Part shown: in pieces, positions 10,092 through 20,553 of the stretch
Layout of the letters: each line of letters opens with the position of its first letter
Numbering within the stretch: position 1 is the stretch's first letter
Origin: Ascoidea asiatica
Lineage: Eukaryota > Ascomycota > Saccharomycetes > Ascoideales > Ascoideaceae
Length of the DNA: 64,000 bases
Assembly (NCBI GenBank): GCA_001600695.1
Contig: BCKQ01000003.1
Coordinates: 434,001 to 498,000, forward strand
Reading direction: 5' to 3'
Program-made: the position numbers and the translations under genes
The notes under the pieces: model-generated
What the model saw: the letters and a program-made list of their open reading frames with translations, nothing else
What the model was told of the DNA's origin: nothing
Databases searched by the model: none

Positions 10092-11306
10092 ATGCAAATT
10101 TCTTCAACTTTAATAATCTCTTTATTAACTTGTGCTAAATATGTTTTATCTCATGGTATTGTTCAAGATTTAAAAATTGGTGATACTTGGTGGACTGGTT
10201 CTTTACCATATACTGATCAATATGCTTCTCCAATACCTGAAAGAATTGTTTGGTCTTTTTTCACTGCTGGTAATAGTCCAATAGAAGATGTTACTTCAAA
10301 TGATATAGTTTGTAATGTTGATGCAAAATCTGCTGCTTTAACTGCTTCTATAAATGCTGGTTCTGAAATTACAATGTATTGGACAACATGGCCTGATTCT
10401 CATAAAGGTCCAATAATGACATATTTAGCAGATTGTGGTGGTGATTGTTCAAATATAACTCCTTCATCATTATCTTGGTTTAAAATTGCTGAAGATGGTT
10501 ATGATTCTTCAACTGAAACTTGGGCAACTACAACTTTAATTGCAAATAATAATTCATATACTTTCACAATTCCTTCTGATATTTCTGCAGGTAATTATAT
10601 ATTAAGACATGAATTATTAGCTCTTCATAGTGCTGGAACTTCTGGTGGTGCTCAATTTTATCCAATGTGTGCTAATTTAGATATTACTGGTACTGGTACT
10701 GCAACTCCAAGTGGGGTTTCATTTCCTGGTGCTTATTCTGCTTCTGATCCTGGAATTTTAGTTAATATTTATAATGGTTTAACTTCTTATACTATTCCAG
10801 GTCCAGATGTTTATGGTTCTTCATCTTCTGCAACTACCGCTGCTGCTGCTGCTGCTGCCAAATCTTCCTTCGCTTCTTCTGTTTCTTCTGTTTCTGCAGC
10901 TGTTGAATCTGAACCTGCTACTTCTGCTACTTCTGCTGCTGCAATTACCACTAGTGCTACAAGTGCTGAAAAAGTTTCATCATCTGCAATTGATGAGTCT
11001 TATGGTACAAGTGAAGCAGAAGAAACTTCTATTGGTTCATTTACTACTGCACAAACTTTAAAAACTTTAACAGCAGCTGTAACAACTGCAACAACAACAA
11101 CTCCAATTGAATCAACATCTGCTGTTGCTTCTATTGCTACTGCAGGTACTTCAACAATGTCAATTGCTTCATCATGTTATTCAAATTCTGTTGAATTTAA
11201 TAAATGTCTTGATGATGTTAATGTTTGTATTGCATCATCTCAAAAAGCTGGTGGTTATTCTGGTAGTACATGTGAAGCAAAAAGAGCTTCTTGTCAAATG
11301 TGTTAA
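10092..11306 (+). CDS. AA9 lytic polysaccharide monooxygenase with C-terminal six-Cys module
   Basis: A 404-residue secreted copper enzyme of the AA9 (former GH61) type, which cleaves cellulose and related beta-glucans oxidatively. Seen: a signal peptide (about residues 1-20) ending ...YVLS; His21 as the expected mature N-terminus, the first ligand of the histidine brace; His104 in WPDSHKGPIMTYLADC as the second; and HELLALHSAG (about 173-182) followed by AQFYPMC (about 187-193) with the conserved Gln and the axial Tyr190. Cys74 and Cys193 are placed for the usual disulfide. After residue 235 comes a 120-residue Ser/Ala/Thr linker, presumably O-glycosylated. The last 45 residues hold six cysteines and do not show the CBM1 pattern. 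AA9 genes are rare in budding yeasts, known for example from Geotrichum. The codons are as AT-biased as the neighbours, arguing against recent transfer. Confidence 0.93.
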   Translation: MQISSTLIISLLTCAKYVLSHGIVQDLKIGDTWWTGSLPYTDQYASPIPERIVWSFFTAGNSPIEDVTSNDIVCNVDAKSAALTASINAGSEITMYWTTWPDSHKGPIMTYLADCGGDCSNITPSSLSWFKIAEDGYDSSTETWATTTLIANNNSYTFTIPSDISAGNYILRHELLALHSAGTSGGAQFYPMCANLDITGTGTATPSGVSFPGAYSASDPGILVNIYNGLTSYTIPGPDVYGSSSSATTAAAAAAAKSSFASSVSSVSAAVESEPATSATSAAAITTSATSAEKVSSSAIDESYGTSEAEETSIGSFTTAQTLKTLTAAVTTATTTTPIESTSAVASIATAGTSTMSIASSCYSNSVEFNKCLDDVNVCIASSQKAGGYSGSTCEAKRASCQMC

Positions 11307-11669
11307 ACTTACTAAATTTTTTATTTATTTTATATTCTTAAATATTTTATATTCATAAATATTTGAACTTATTTTCTTTTTTTTAATAGTTTAATCTAAA
11401 ATTATTCTTTAAAAACTAACATTGAATTGTTGTAAAAGGACCCTGAAAATTTACAATCTAAAAAAAAAAAGAAAATTTAAAATTGAAAATAAAAAAGCAT
11501 ATCCACAAATTCGGTCTCCATTGTTTTTTTGGTGTTGGATGTTAATATTCAATTGAAATTTGTTTTCTTCAGATTCAAGAAATAAAAACAGTTAAAACAA
11601 TTGTAATGAAAACAATCAACAATTAAAGAAATAATAATAATAATAATTATTGTATTTTACTCTTTTATA
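11307..11669. other. Intergenic region AA9 / PGA1
   Basis: AT-rich spacer with a poly-A run near 11,461 and AAT triplet runs just before the PGA1 start. No gene, RNA or clear element is seen. Confidence 0.6.
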
Positions 11670-12290
11670 ATGGTTCTTCATAGTTTTTTAATCAAATTAT
11701 TTATATTGGTATTCTATTGTCAATATGTCAAAGCAAATACAGAATCAATTGTATTTAAAACTGAAGATAATCATATTAGTAATATAGATAGTGATGAATA
11801 TGAATATGAATATGAATATAAATATGAATATGAATTAGATACAAATATTGAAAAATTAATTTATTTAAATTCATCATATTTATCCAATACAGAATATGAA
11901 AATAATTCAATTTTAAATCATCTTAATCAAGAAATGTATATTAAATTAAATTGTGAAAATAATTATTTATATAATTTTAGAATCTCATGGCCTGCAATAT
12001 ATCCTATAAATATAAATTTAAAATATTTTAAAAATAATAATAATAAAAATTTTATAAAATTAAATTATTATAGTAAATTTTATTCAAATAATTATAAAAA
12101 AATGAATAATGATTTAATTAATATTCCAATTAATTTAAAATTAATTTCAATGAATTATAAAATTTATGGAATTAAAAATTTAAAAATTCCAATACCAATT
12201 GATTTAATTAATTTAATTAAATATATTTTTTTAATTTTATTATTATCATTTCCATTAAGTTTAATTATTTATAATAAAGTTCTAAATTAG
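11670..12290 (+). CDS. PGA1: Pga1-like GPI-mannosyltransferase II cofactor
   Basis: A 206-residue type I membrane protein. Seen: an N-terminal signal peptide (about 1-22, ...QYVKA) followed by NTESIVFK, a Glu/Tyr repeat ([13 protein letters not shown], about 46-57), [13 protein letters not shown] near residue 105, and one C-terminal membrane segment (about 183-202) with a very short tail. In the fungal Pga1 family, the partner of Gpi18 in adding the second mannose to GPI precursors in the ER, I recall the same layout: a signal, an 'NTE' start, a '(R/V)xWPAxxPxxF' motif and a terminal membrane span. The sequence is otherwise weakly conserved, so the call rests on architecture and two short motifs. 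The end of the gene overlaps HUB1 by 26 bp on the opposite strand. Confidence 0.62.
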   Translation: MVLHSFLIKLFILVFYCQYVKANTESIVFKTEDNHISNIDSDEYEYEYEYKYEYELDTNIEKLIYLNSSYLSNTEYENNSILNHLNQEMYIKLNCENNYLYNFRISWPAIYPININLKYFKNNNNKNFIKLNYYSKFYSNNYKKMNNDLINIPINLKLISMNYKIYGIKNLKIPIPIDLINLIKYIFLILLLSFPLSLIIYNKVLN

Positions 12291-12486
12291 TTCCATTATG
12301 AATTTCATAATCATCTAAAGTTATCATATCTTTTAAAATTATTATATTCTTCTTTAATTGAATCTTTTCTGGTGATGTTCCAATTTGAGCTGCTAATAAT
12401 TTCTTAAAATCTCCAATGGTATCATCTTCAAGACACTTCACTCTCACTTTCTTCCCCAATCTGTCATTACAAAGTACCTCAATCAT
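12265..12486 (-). CDS. HUB1: Hub1/UBL5 ubiquitin-like modifier
   Basis: A 73-residue protein equal in length to Hub1/UBL5. Seen: [18 protein letters not shown] at the start, [17 protein letters not shown] in the middle, and the terminal LELYYK in which the family's di-tyrosine replaces the di-glycine of true ubiquitin. Hub1 binds HIND motifs of Snu66 non-covalently and modulates the spliceosome's use of weak 5' splice sites. The gene converges on PGA1 with the last 26 bp shared, so transcription through either 3' end reads into the other gene. It is divergent from ABZ1. Confidence 0.95.
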   Translation of the reverse strand: MIEVLCNDRLGKKVRVKCLEDDTIGDFKKLLAAQIGTSPEKIQLKKNIIILKDMITLDDYEIHNGTNLELYYK

Positions 12487-12975
12487 CTTCAGTTTCTAAC
12501 TCTGTTCACTGCCTTCAACATAAACTCTTCTCTTCTTCTTCTTTACTTCTTCCTTTCTCTTCAGATCAGTAAACAACAAAACAAACACCAAAACAAACAC
12601 CAAAACAAAACAAAACAAAAACAAATTCAAATCAGTTCAAAAATCACAAAATCAGTCACATGCAAAAATGCGTGCAATTTCCAAAAAAAAAATGAATTCG
12701 GTTTAGTGTTGCGCTCTTCCGGTAGATCCGCACCACGGAAGAAAGTCTCGTTCCCGCGGTTTCTTTTTCTGCTGCAAATTTAAATTTGGCTGACTCTCAA
12801 AGTTTTATTTGAGAAAAGATTTGAAAATTGTTATTATTTGAATTCTTTTCGACATACTCGATTTTATTCATATTCATTTAATCCAGTTTTTTTAATGTTT
12901 TAAGTCTGATGAATGAAATAATTAACTGAAGTGAAATGAACTCAATAATAGAAATACTAAGAAGAAGTATATAAA
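12487..12975. promoter_or_regulatory. Divergent promoter HUB1 / ABZ1
   Basis: A 489-bp spacer. The HUB1-proximal part is rich in CTTC/CAAAACA repeats (about 12,565-12,630). A GC-richer patch at about 12,705-12,775 contains an imperfect inverted repeat with cttccgg...ccacggaag arms. No RNA gene is seen. Confidence 0.45.
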
Positions 12976-15336
12976 ATGCCAATATTATTAATAGATTCAT
13001 ATGATTCATTTACATTTAATTTAAAAAATTTAATTGAAATTTCAACAAATCAAAAAGTTTTTGTAATTCATAATGATTCAATTTCTTTTAAAATTTTTTT
13101 AAATTTAAATTTAATTAATTATTTTGATTGTATAATTATTGGTCCAGGTCCAGGTAATCCAAAATTTTTAAAAGATATTGGAATTATTAATGATATTTTT
13201 AATAATTTATCAATTTATTATCCTTTTACAATTCCAATTTTTGGTATTTGTTTAGGTTTTCAATCTTTATGTTATTCAAATAATTATGATATTCAAATTT
13301 TAAATCAAATTCAACATGGTCAAGTTTATGATATTCAAATTATTCAAGAATCTTTATCTAATTCAATTGATTCAATATTTCAAAATTTTAATAAAAATTC
13401 ATTTAAATCTGTTAGATATCATTCATTACATGTAAATATTAATTCAAATAATAATAATATAATTCCATTGGCTTATACTTTTGAATCAAATGGTGATAAA
13501 ATTTTAATGGCTGGTAAACATATAAATTTACCATATTATGGAGTACAATATCATCCAGAATCTATAAATTCTGAATTTGGTTCATTATTAATTAAAAATT
13601 TTTATTTTAATATTGTTAAACCTTATAATAATAATAATAATAGAATAATCTCAAATAAGTCAAATGATTTAAAAACTTTATCAAATTTAATGAATCCATT
13701 TCTAATTAAACCAAAATTATCATTATCTATTATTAATAATATCAAAAAAGATAATGATATTGATTTAAATATAAAAATAATTGATGATTTTAAAACTAAT
13801 AATTTAAAAATTATAAAATTATATGAAATTTTATCAAATTATATTAATAATGATATTTTTTTATTAAATTCAAGTTCAAAACCTGGAATTTGGACAATAT
13901 TTGGTATTCCAATTGAAAATCATTCAAAAATTATAACTAATTATTATAATATTTCAAATAAAAAAAATATAATTAAAACAAGTTTATATAAAGGGAATAT
14001 TATTGAAGAAAATGATAATAATAATAATAATAAAAGTTCAATTTGGGATTATTTAAATGAATTTATGATTAATAAATTAAATTATTTCAAAAACTGTAAT
14101 GACAAAAATGAATTGATTTATAAATTACCTTTTATTGGTGGTTTGATTGGAATTTTAACTTATGAAGAATGTGATTTAATTTTAAATAATTCAAATATAA
14201 ATATTACAAAAGATAATTTAAAAATTTTAAGTAAATTAATTTATATTGAAAGAGTTATATTATTAAATAATATAGATAATAAATTATATATAATTTCAAT
14301 TAAAAAAAATGATTTAAATTGGGTTAATGATATGAATAATTTTCTTTTAAATATATCTTTAGATGATAAACCTAATAATGATATAAATTTCAAAGATGAA
14401 TTGATAAAAATTGAAAAACCAAATAAAGAAGATTATATTAAAAAAATAAGAAAATGTAAAGAATATTTAAATAAAGGAGATTCATATGAATTATGTTTAA
14501 CAGATCAATGTAAAATATTTCTTAATAAAGAAAATAATAAATATCACAAAGAAGATAGAAATAGAGATTGGAAATTATATAAAAAATTAAATTTAATGAA
14601 TCCAAGTCCATATTCAGTTTTTTTTAAATTTGATAAAGAAATTAAATTAATTTCATCATCACCAGAAAGATTTTTAAATTGGAATTATAAATTGAATAAA
14701 TGTGAATTAAGACCAATTAAAGGTACAGTTAGTAAAAAAAAAAAATTAAATTTTAATGAAGTTTATAAAATTTTAAAATCAAGAAAAGAAATTGGTGAAA
14801 ATTTAATGATTGTTGATTTAATTAGAAATGATTTATTTACAATTTTAGATAAAGTTAAAGTTATAAAATTAATGAATATTGAAGAATATGAAACTGTTTA
14901 TCAATTAGTTTCAGTTATTGAAGGAGATTTAAGAGTTAAAAGAAATAACAATTTTGAAAATAATCAAGAAGATGAATTAATTAATGGAATTGATGTATTA
15001 TGTAATTGTTTACCAGCAGGATCAATGACTGGAGCACCTAAAAAAAGATCAGTTGAAATTTTAAATAATTTAGAAAATCATAAATCAAGGGGAATTTATT
15101 CTGGAGTTTGTGGATATTGGTCAGTTCATGATAATGGAGATTGGAGCGTAATAATTAGATCATTATTTAGTTATGAAAATGATATTGACAATAAAAATAG
15201 TAATGAAGAGATTAAAGAATGTGAAATTTGGAGAATTGGAGCTGGTGGAGCAATAACTGTATTAAGTAATGAAGAAGATGAATTTGAAGAAATGAGTGTG
15301 AAACTTGACAGTGCACTTCAAATATTCACAAGCTAG
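12976..15336 (+). CDS. ABZ1: para-Aminobenzoate synthase (aminodeoxychorismate synthase), bifunctional
   Basis: A 786-residue fusion of a class I glutamine amidotransferase (about 1-212) and a chorismate-utilising synthase (about 250-786). It makes 4-amino-4-deoxychorismate for folate synthesis. Seen: LLIDSYDSFTFNL at the start, the GPGPG loop (56-60), the nucleophile Cys92 in FGICLGFQSL, and the His193/Glu195 pair in QYHPES. In the synthase half: SSSPERFL, LRPIKGTVS, DLIRNDL, LPAGSMTGAPKKRSVEIL, YSGVCGYW and the terminal WRIGAGGAITVLSN. PIKGT (Lys) is typical of aminodeoxychorismate synthases; anthranilate synthases have PIAGT. That makes ABZ1 the choice over TRP2/TRP3. The linker and the middle carry Asn-rich insertions. 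Confidence 0.93.
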   Translation: MPILLIDSYDSFTFNLKNLIEISTNQKVFVIHNDSISFKIFLNLNLINYFDCIIIGPGPGNPKFLKDIGIINDIFNNLSIYYPFTIPIFGICLGFQSLCYSNNYDIQILNQIQHGQVYDIQIIQESLSNSIDSIFQNFNKNSFKSVRYHSLHVNINSNNNNIIPLAYTFESNGDKILMAGKHINLPYYGVQYHPESINSEFGSLLIKNFYFNIVKPYNNNNNRIISNKSNDLKTLSNLMNPFLIKPKLSLSIINNIKKDNDIDLNIKIIDDFKTNNLKIIKLYEILSNYINNDIFLLNSSSKPGIWTIFGIPIENHSKIITNYYNISNKKNIIKTSLYKGNIIEENDNNNNNKSSIWDYLNEFMINKLNYFKNCNDKNELIYKLPFIGGLIGILTYEECDLILNNSNINITKDNLKILSKLIYIERVILLNNIDNKLYIISIKKNDLNWVNDMNNFLLNISLDDKPNNDINFKDELIKIEKPNKEDYIKKIRKCKEYLNKGDSYELCLTDQCKIFLNKENNKYHKEDRNRDWKLYKKLNLMNPSPYSVFFKFDKEIKLISSSPERFLNWNYKLNKCELRPIKGTVSKKKKLNFNEVYKILKSRKEIGENLMIVDLIRNDLFTILDKVKVIKLMNIEEYETVYQLVSVIEGDLRVKRNNNFENNQEDELINGIDVLCNCLPAGSMTGAPKKRSVEILNNLENHKSRGIYSGVCGYWSVHDNGDWSVIIRSLFSYENDIDNKNSNEEIKECEIWRIGAGGAITVLSNEEDEFEEMSVKLDSALQIFTS

Positions 15337-16359
15337 TATGAATATTGGTCTTCAATTTATGTATAAAGAGTATTTTTATTTATTAATATATTGTATATTT
15401 TGTATCCAGATTAAGCACAAGCCGAGTATATATTTTTAGCTCAGGGTCCAGAACTTGTCAAAATTACGTAATCAACCACAAAACCGGTCTCAAATGCAAT
15501 CAACTGCTGAAATATTCCTAGTGGTGCTCTCCACACTCCACCGAAGGCCAGCCCACCTCACTGCACATTACTCCCATTGCCCTGGCTCTGTTTCCGCTGA
15601 CCCGCTGCAGTGGCACCACTCCCTGCCTAACGGCCCTGCCACGCCACGTACGCCACCTCTCCCACGTCCGCCACGCTGCGGCTGGGCCATTGCTCCGCTC
15701 GGGTCTGGTGCCGTCACAGCGAAAACTCCATCTTCAGCTGCCTCTGCCTCTGTCTCTGCCCTTTGGCTTTTGTATGGTGATTACTTTCTGTATCTTTTAA
15801 CTCGATTATCACCAAATCCACTCACTTCCATTTATTTCTTTCAAAATATTTATTTTTTTTTTGATTTCACTTCTATTCTTTATTAATTATTTATTCTTTT
15901 ATTTCTTTTATTCTTTTATTATTTATTAATCTTTTATCCTTTACTCTTTATTCGTTATTATTCAATCAATTGAGAGGTGGTGATTAAGAACTTTTAATAG
16001 AATTTGGGGGTTATTCACTATTTTAAAGTGAATCAAAGATCTGACCATTTATTATATTGCTTCATCTCAAGACTTCATATTCTTTAAAAGTAATTAATAA
16101 ATTCATTTTAAATCTAATTGTTTAAATATATATATATAATTATATTTGCAATTACATATAGAGTGATTTGTATATAATATAAATATCAATATATATCAAT
16201 ATATATATATATATATATATACCGTATATATATATATCTGTTTAGATATAGATATAGACATAGAAAGATAGATAAATATATGACAGATATAAAATCAAAA
16301 TAAATATTCTCTATAATTCAATCACTCTTTTCATTTTCAATTCATATTAATAAATCAAT
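15337..16359. other. Intergenic region ABZ1 / PDH kinase with C-rich island
   Basis: About 15,520-15,735 is strongly C-rich on the plus strand, in sharp contrast to the surrounding DNA. It gives an open frame (15,455-15,886) of Pro/Ala/Ser-rich composition with no family resemblance, so I do not call it a gene. Further on are T-rich tracts and a (TA)n/ATAT region at about 16,120-16,260 upstream of the kinase start. No tRNA A/B box pair is seen in the C-rich island. Confidence 0.5.
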
Positions 16360-17898
16360 ATGTCTTCAACAGGTTGGAAATTAACAAAAGGTTTACTTGA
16401 TGATATACGCTATTATGCAAAATTTCAACAATCTGGTATATCATTAAGACAAATGGTTCAATTTGGTCATAATCCTTCTCCAGGTTCTTTATTTAGAGCT
16501 TCTCAATTTGTTGCAGAAGAATTACCAATAAGATTAGCTCATAGAGTTAAAGAATTAGATGAATTACCTGATGGTTTAAATCAAATGCCTTCAATAATTA
16601 AAGTTAAAAATTGGTATGCTCAATCTTTTAGTGAATTAACAAATTTAAAAAAACCAGTAATTGATGATGATGTTAAAAAAATTTTATATAAATCTCATAC
16701 AAATAATTTATCAAGATTATCAAATTCACCTTCAACAAATATAAATGATTTAAATACTTTAAATAATTCTGAAGATAATAAAGATAATCCAAAAAAATTT
16801 ATGAATAGATTACATGAATTTAATGATGATGGAATTTATATTAAAAGATCTCATTTTTTTCATCAACAAACTCATACTCATCCTGATACTCATATAATAT
16901 CTTCATCTTCACTGCCTGGTATTCAATTTGATTCAAATTTAATTTCAAATAATCCAAATCCAAATATTAATTCAAATTCAAATATTTTTAATGTATCTCA
17001 ATCAAGAAAAAAATATTTTGTTTCAATGCCAACTAATTATGCATGGCCTTCAGAAATTTATTTATATAATAAAGCTTTAAAAGATACTTTAATAAAAATT
17101 AGAAAAAGACATGATCCGACTGTTGTAACTGTTGCTCAAGGTGTTAAAGAATGGAAAGAAAAAAAAAAATTAATAATGTTAGATTCTTCTATACAATCTT
17201 TTCTTGATAGATTTTATATGTCAAGAATTGGTATAAGAATGTTAATTGGTCAACAAATTGCTTTAAATGAAGAACCTGTAAGAGATGATTATGTTGGGAT
17301 TATATGTTTAAAAACAAATGTACAAGAAATTGCTCAAGATGCTATAGATAATGCAAGATATATTTGTGAACAATATTATGGTTTATTTGAAGCTCCAAAA
17401 ATTGAATTATATTGTTCTGCAAATATAAATTTTATGTATGTACCTGGACATTTAATTCATATGTTATATGAAATTTTAAAAAATTCATTAAGAGCAACAG
17501 TTGAATTTCATTCAAAATTACCTGAAAATAAAAATAAAGATATTTATGATATAAAATTTCCAAGAATAAAAGTTATTGTAACTGAAGGTAATGAAGATAT
17601 TACAATAAAAATTTCTGATGAAGGTGGTGGTATAAGAAGAAGTACAATACCTTTAATTTGGACTTATCTTTATACAACAGTTACAGATACTCCAGATATA
17701 AATGATGAAAATTTTGTTAATGGTGGCTCATCTCAATTTGTTGCTCCAATGGCAGGTTTAGGTTATGGTTTAAGTTTATCAAGATTATATGCAAGATATT
17801 TTGGTGGGGATATAAAATTAATAAGTATGGAAGGTTATGGTACAGATGCTTATCTACATTTAAATAAATTAGGTAGTTCTTCTGAACCTCTTCAATAA
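16360..17898 (+). CDS. Mitochondrial pyruvate dehydrogenase kinase
   Basis: A 512-residue member of the PDK/BCKDK family. It inactivates the pyruvate dehydrogenase complex by phosphorylating E1alpha in the mitochondrial matrix. Seen: the N-terminal four-helix region with GISLRQMVQFG, LFRASQFVAEELPIRLAHR and KVKNWYAQSF (about 27-120). The GHKL ATPase follows, with N-box HMLYEILKNSLRATVEFH (about 363-380), G1 box DEGGGI (about 418-423) and G2 GLGYGLSLSRLYARYFGG (about 464-481), then GYGTDAYLHL. All expected ATP-binding residues are present. About 100 residues of Asn/His/Ser-rich insertion (about 115-215) interrupt the usual 400-residue layout. Yeasts have two such kinases (PKP1, PKP2); this one resembles the conserved fungal form, but I cannot assign the symbol. 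Confidence 0.9.
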   Translation: MSSTGWKLTKGLLDDIRYYAKFQQSGISLRQMVQFGHNPSPGSLFRASQFVAEELPIRLAHRVKELDELPDGLNQMPSIIKVKNWYAQSFSELTNLKKPVIDDDVKKILYKSHTNNLSRLSNSPSTNINDLNTLNNSEDNKDNPKKFMNRLHEFNDDGIYIKRSHFFHQQTHTHPDTHIISSSSLPGIQFDSNLISNNPNPNINSNSNIFNVSQSRKKYFVSMPTNYAWPSEIYLYNKALKDTLIKIRKRHDPTVVTVAQGVKEWKEKKKLIMLDSSIQSFLDRFYMSRIGIRMLIGQQIALNEEPVRDDYVGIICLKTNVQEIAQDAIDNARYICEQYYGLFEAPKIELYCSANINFMYVPGHLIHMLYEILKNSLRATVEFHSKLPENKNKDIYDIKFPRIKVIVTEGNEDITIKISDEGGGIRRSTIPLIWTYLYTTVTDTPDINDENFVNGGSSQFVAPMAGLGYGLSLSRLYARYFGGDIKLISMEGYGTDAYLHLNKLGSSSEPLQ

Positions 17899-17978
17899 AA
17901 GTATAAAAATTTGTATTAGTATTTGTATAATTTTTTTTTTTTCAAATTTTTTCTTTTTTTTTTTTATTAAATTCTCTA

Positions 17979-18548
17979 TTAAACTAATGTGGTATTATTA
18001 TTAGCATTGATTTTTTCATTAAATCTTTCATTAAATTTTTCATTGAATTGAGACACTTTAATTATTGGAATATCTAAATTTGAATTTGAATTTAAGTTAA
18101 TAATATTATTATGTTGATATAAAAATTTTTGAAAGAGATATAAACAATCAATATTAATTGAAATAAAACTTAAGAAAAATTTACCAAAATTTTGTGTAAC
18201 TAATTGAATTGAAAAAGTATTATCATTTTTAATTAAAAAATCTAAGATTAATTGAATTATACAAAATATTGAACCAATGAAATCTAAATAAATCATTAAA
18301 AATTTCAAAACCAAAAATTGATTTTTTCTTAAAATTTAAGAATAATTGTGGTAAATGTTTGAATAAATTTATGAATAATTTTATATAAGTTAAAATTTCA
18401 GTTAATTTAATTAATAAAATTGAATTTGATATGAAAACTTTATATAAATTTGAAATAATTATAATAAATATTGAAATAATTATAGGTTTAGTTGATTTAT
18501 TCAATCTTGATAAAATATGGATTATGATTTTGAAATTATTATAAATAA

Positions 18549-18622
<74 letters not shown>

Positions 18623-19026
18623 GTAGTATGATTAAATTTTTTAATTCTATAATAAAACACTTGAAAAACAGTTACATATAACATAAATAAACCATGAGAT
18701 ATATATAACATATCAATATAATTCAATAATGGTTTTGAATCTAAATTTTTGGAATTGAAATGAGATTGAGAATATTGAAATTGAACAGTTGGATTATAAA
18801 TTAATAAATAGACAGAAGTAAAATAACAATGATATCCTAAGTAATTCAATATTAATGAATCAATTGACATTCCATCAGAAGATTTTAATTTATGATTTAA
18901 AATTAATGGTGGATAAAATGCAATACTCCAATTTATTAAATATGACCAACCGAAAATTGTAGAAAGTAATTTTAAAGTTGAAATACTCAAGCCATATTGA
19001 TTTGAATCTATTGATATTTCTTCCAT
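17979..19026 (-). CDS. ERS1: ERS1/cystinosin-like PQ-loop membrane protein, with one frameshift
   Basis: Two overlapping minus-strand frames make one cystinosin-like protein. Frame A (19,026 down to about 18,300) starts MEEISIDSNQYG and holds the first PQ-loop-like repeat (WSYLINWSIAFYPPLILNH...SSDGMSIDSLILNYLGY), a poly-Asn run, and KHLPQLFLNFKKKSIFGFEI. It then falls into nonfamily sequence and stops. The expected continuation IYLDFIGSIFCIIQLILDF...FGKFFLSF...DCLYLFQ lies in frame B (down to 17,979). Reading T4 instead of T5 at the A/T homopolymer (plus strand 18,298-18,302) joins the two exactly where the second PQ loop should run on. Cystinosin/Ers1 proteins export cystine from the vacuole/lysosome. 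The break may be a sequencing error, since it is a homopolymer, or a real lesion. Confidence 0.72.
18551..18622. repeat. (TTA)n trinucleotide run encoding poly-Asn in the ERS1-like gene
   Basis: About 24 uninterrupted triplets encode a run of Asn in the cytosolic loop of the PQ-loop protein. They are a likely length polymorphism. Confidence 0.9.
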
Positions 19027-20553
19027 AGTTTTATCATTTTCTAGTCAATTTGTTCAATTAATAATTGCTGAGTGTGATTGAATTCAAAGTAATATTTGAA
19101 AGTCTTTTTAAGAGAAAGAATATCGAAATAAATATAAGAAAGAATTGAATAAATTGAATGAATTGATTGAAATGATTAAAATGATTAAAATAAACAAATA
19201 AAGGTTTAAAAATAAGCCCAAAAATAAATAAAAAGCTGGCCATCTTCAGCCGCACCGGATTTGATTGTCCGCACGCAGGATATTTAAGGATATGTTAAAA
19301 AATATAAAAGTACAACCCTGACTAATGGATACACGGATTATTCGTTAGTGGCGGAAGTCTAAAAATCAAGAAAACTTTAATCGAAATCCTAAATTTTACG
19401 TTTATTTGAAGAAGGTGGAATTTTTGAGCATTTTCACTTAAAAAATATATTTATTTGCTATAAAAGAAAAATGCATAAAAAAAAAAGTAATATTCAAAAA
19501 CTTGTCAGACAGCCATTATTATCCATCCAATTAATTACTCCTTCCGAAAAAGTATGTAATAATGGATTGAAATCATTGCTCCTTTCTTAAGATATCAACT
19601 CAATAGAATATCTTTACAAACGAAAGGCAAATTAAAAACAAGATATCCAGACCAACAAAGGACCACAGATAAACTAATTGAAATTCTCATTCAATGGATA
19701 TAATGGTATTCATCTCATCATCCAAGTTGGATTTGATGGCTCTTTTGAAGAATCAAAGAGAGACGTGACCTATAGAAATGATCCTACTATTGAATTTGTT
19801 AGTGATTGAAATTATCTAGTGTAATAATAATTATTATTTGAACCATATGGTAAGCTACTTACTGAAGTACGTCGACAAAGAAAAAAAGAGAAATAAATTA
19901 AATAAAAATGATGAAAATAGCTGTGCTTTTATACCAAGAATTCCATCTTTGTTCAAAGAAGATCATTCCATCAGTGACTTACCCAGGCTTTGTTATTTTC
20001 CTGTCTTTGAAATACTTCTATTGACTCCTTTTTTAGGTCTTTGATTTAATTTTTTTTGTCTTCTTTTTCTTTCTAACTTTACTTTAATTTTTATTTATTA
20101 TCGTTGGAATGAAGATACAAAAATTACCAAATAAATGTATATTTGATACGGAAATAAATACCTAGCTGAAAATAAATTGAAAATTAAAATGAATTAAAAA
20201 TAAAATCAGTTTTGAGCATTCTTTTTCATAGTATTCTTTTTAACACAAATCATATAATCAATATCATATTATTCAAATGACAGCCATTTATCAAGCCATT
20301 ATATCTCAATTACAAATTTATACCTATTACTCAAGTAATATAAGTATCTGAATATATTTAACAATAAATCACTGAAGAATACCTACTCACCAAATTTTTT
20401 AATTTTCAATTTATGATATTCAACTTATATCAATGACTTCGTATTATCACAAATTGAAGAAGTTCTACATAAGATTTTTCGAAATTTAGTTTTCATTTTC
20501 TAAAAGTATGTGTTTATACTATATTATATTATATGATACTATTTTTTAAACGC
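19027..20553. other. Intergenic region between ERS1-like gene and Zn2Cys6 regulator
   Basis: This 1.5 kb is the promoter side of the ERS1-like gene and the 3' side of the regulator. It contains repeats of ttgaatgaattgattgaaatgatt type at about 19,140-19,190. An ATG-initiated 68-codon frame at 19,838-20,044 has no recognisable features and I do not support it. No RNA gene is seen. Confidence 0.5.

Noticed and set aside
10807-11358. Leu-rich frames on the plus strand inside and after the AA9 gene
   Set aside because: They are shifted readings of the Ser/Ala/Thr linker codons (gct/tct read as ctg/ttc).
15455-15886. 143-codon frame, Pro/Ser/Ala-rich
   Set aside because: Its composition follows the C-rich DNA, it lacks an ATG at its start (begins TTG), and it resembles no family.
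19838-20044. 68-codon ATG frame between the ERS1-like gene and the regulator
   Set aside because: No motif, AT-driven codons, no neighbour logic, and a length expected by chance.
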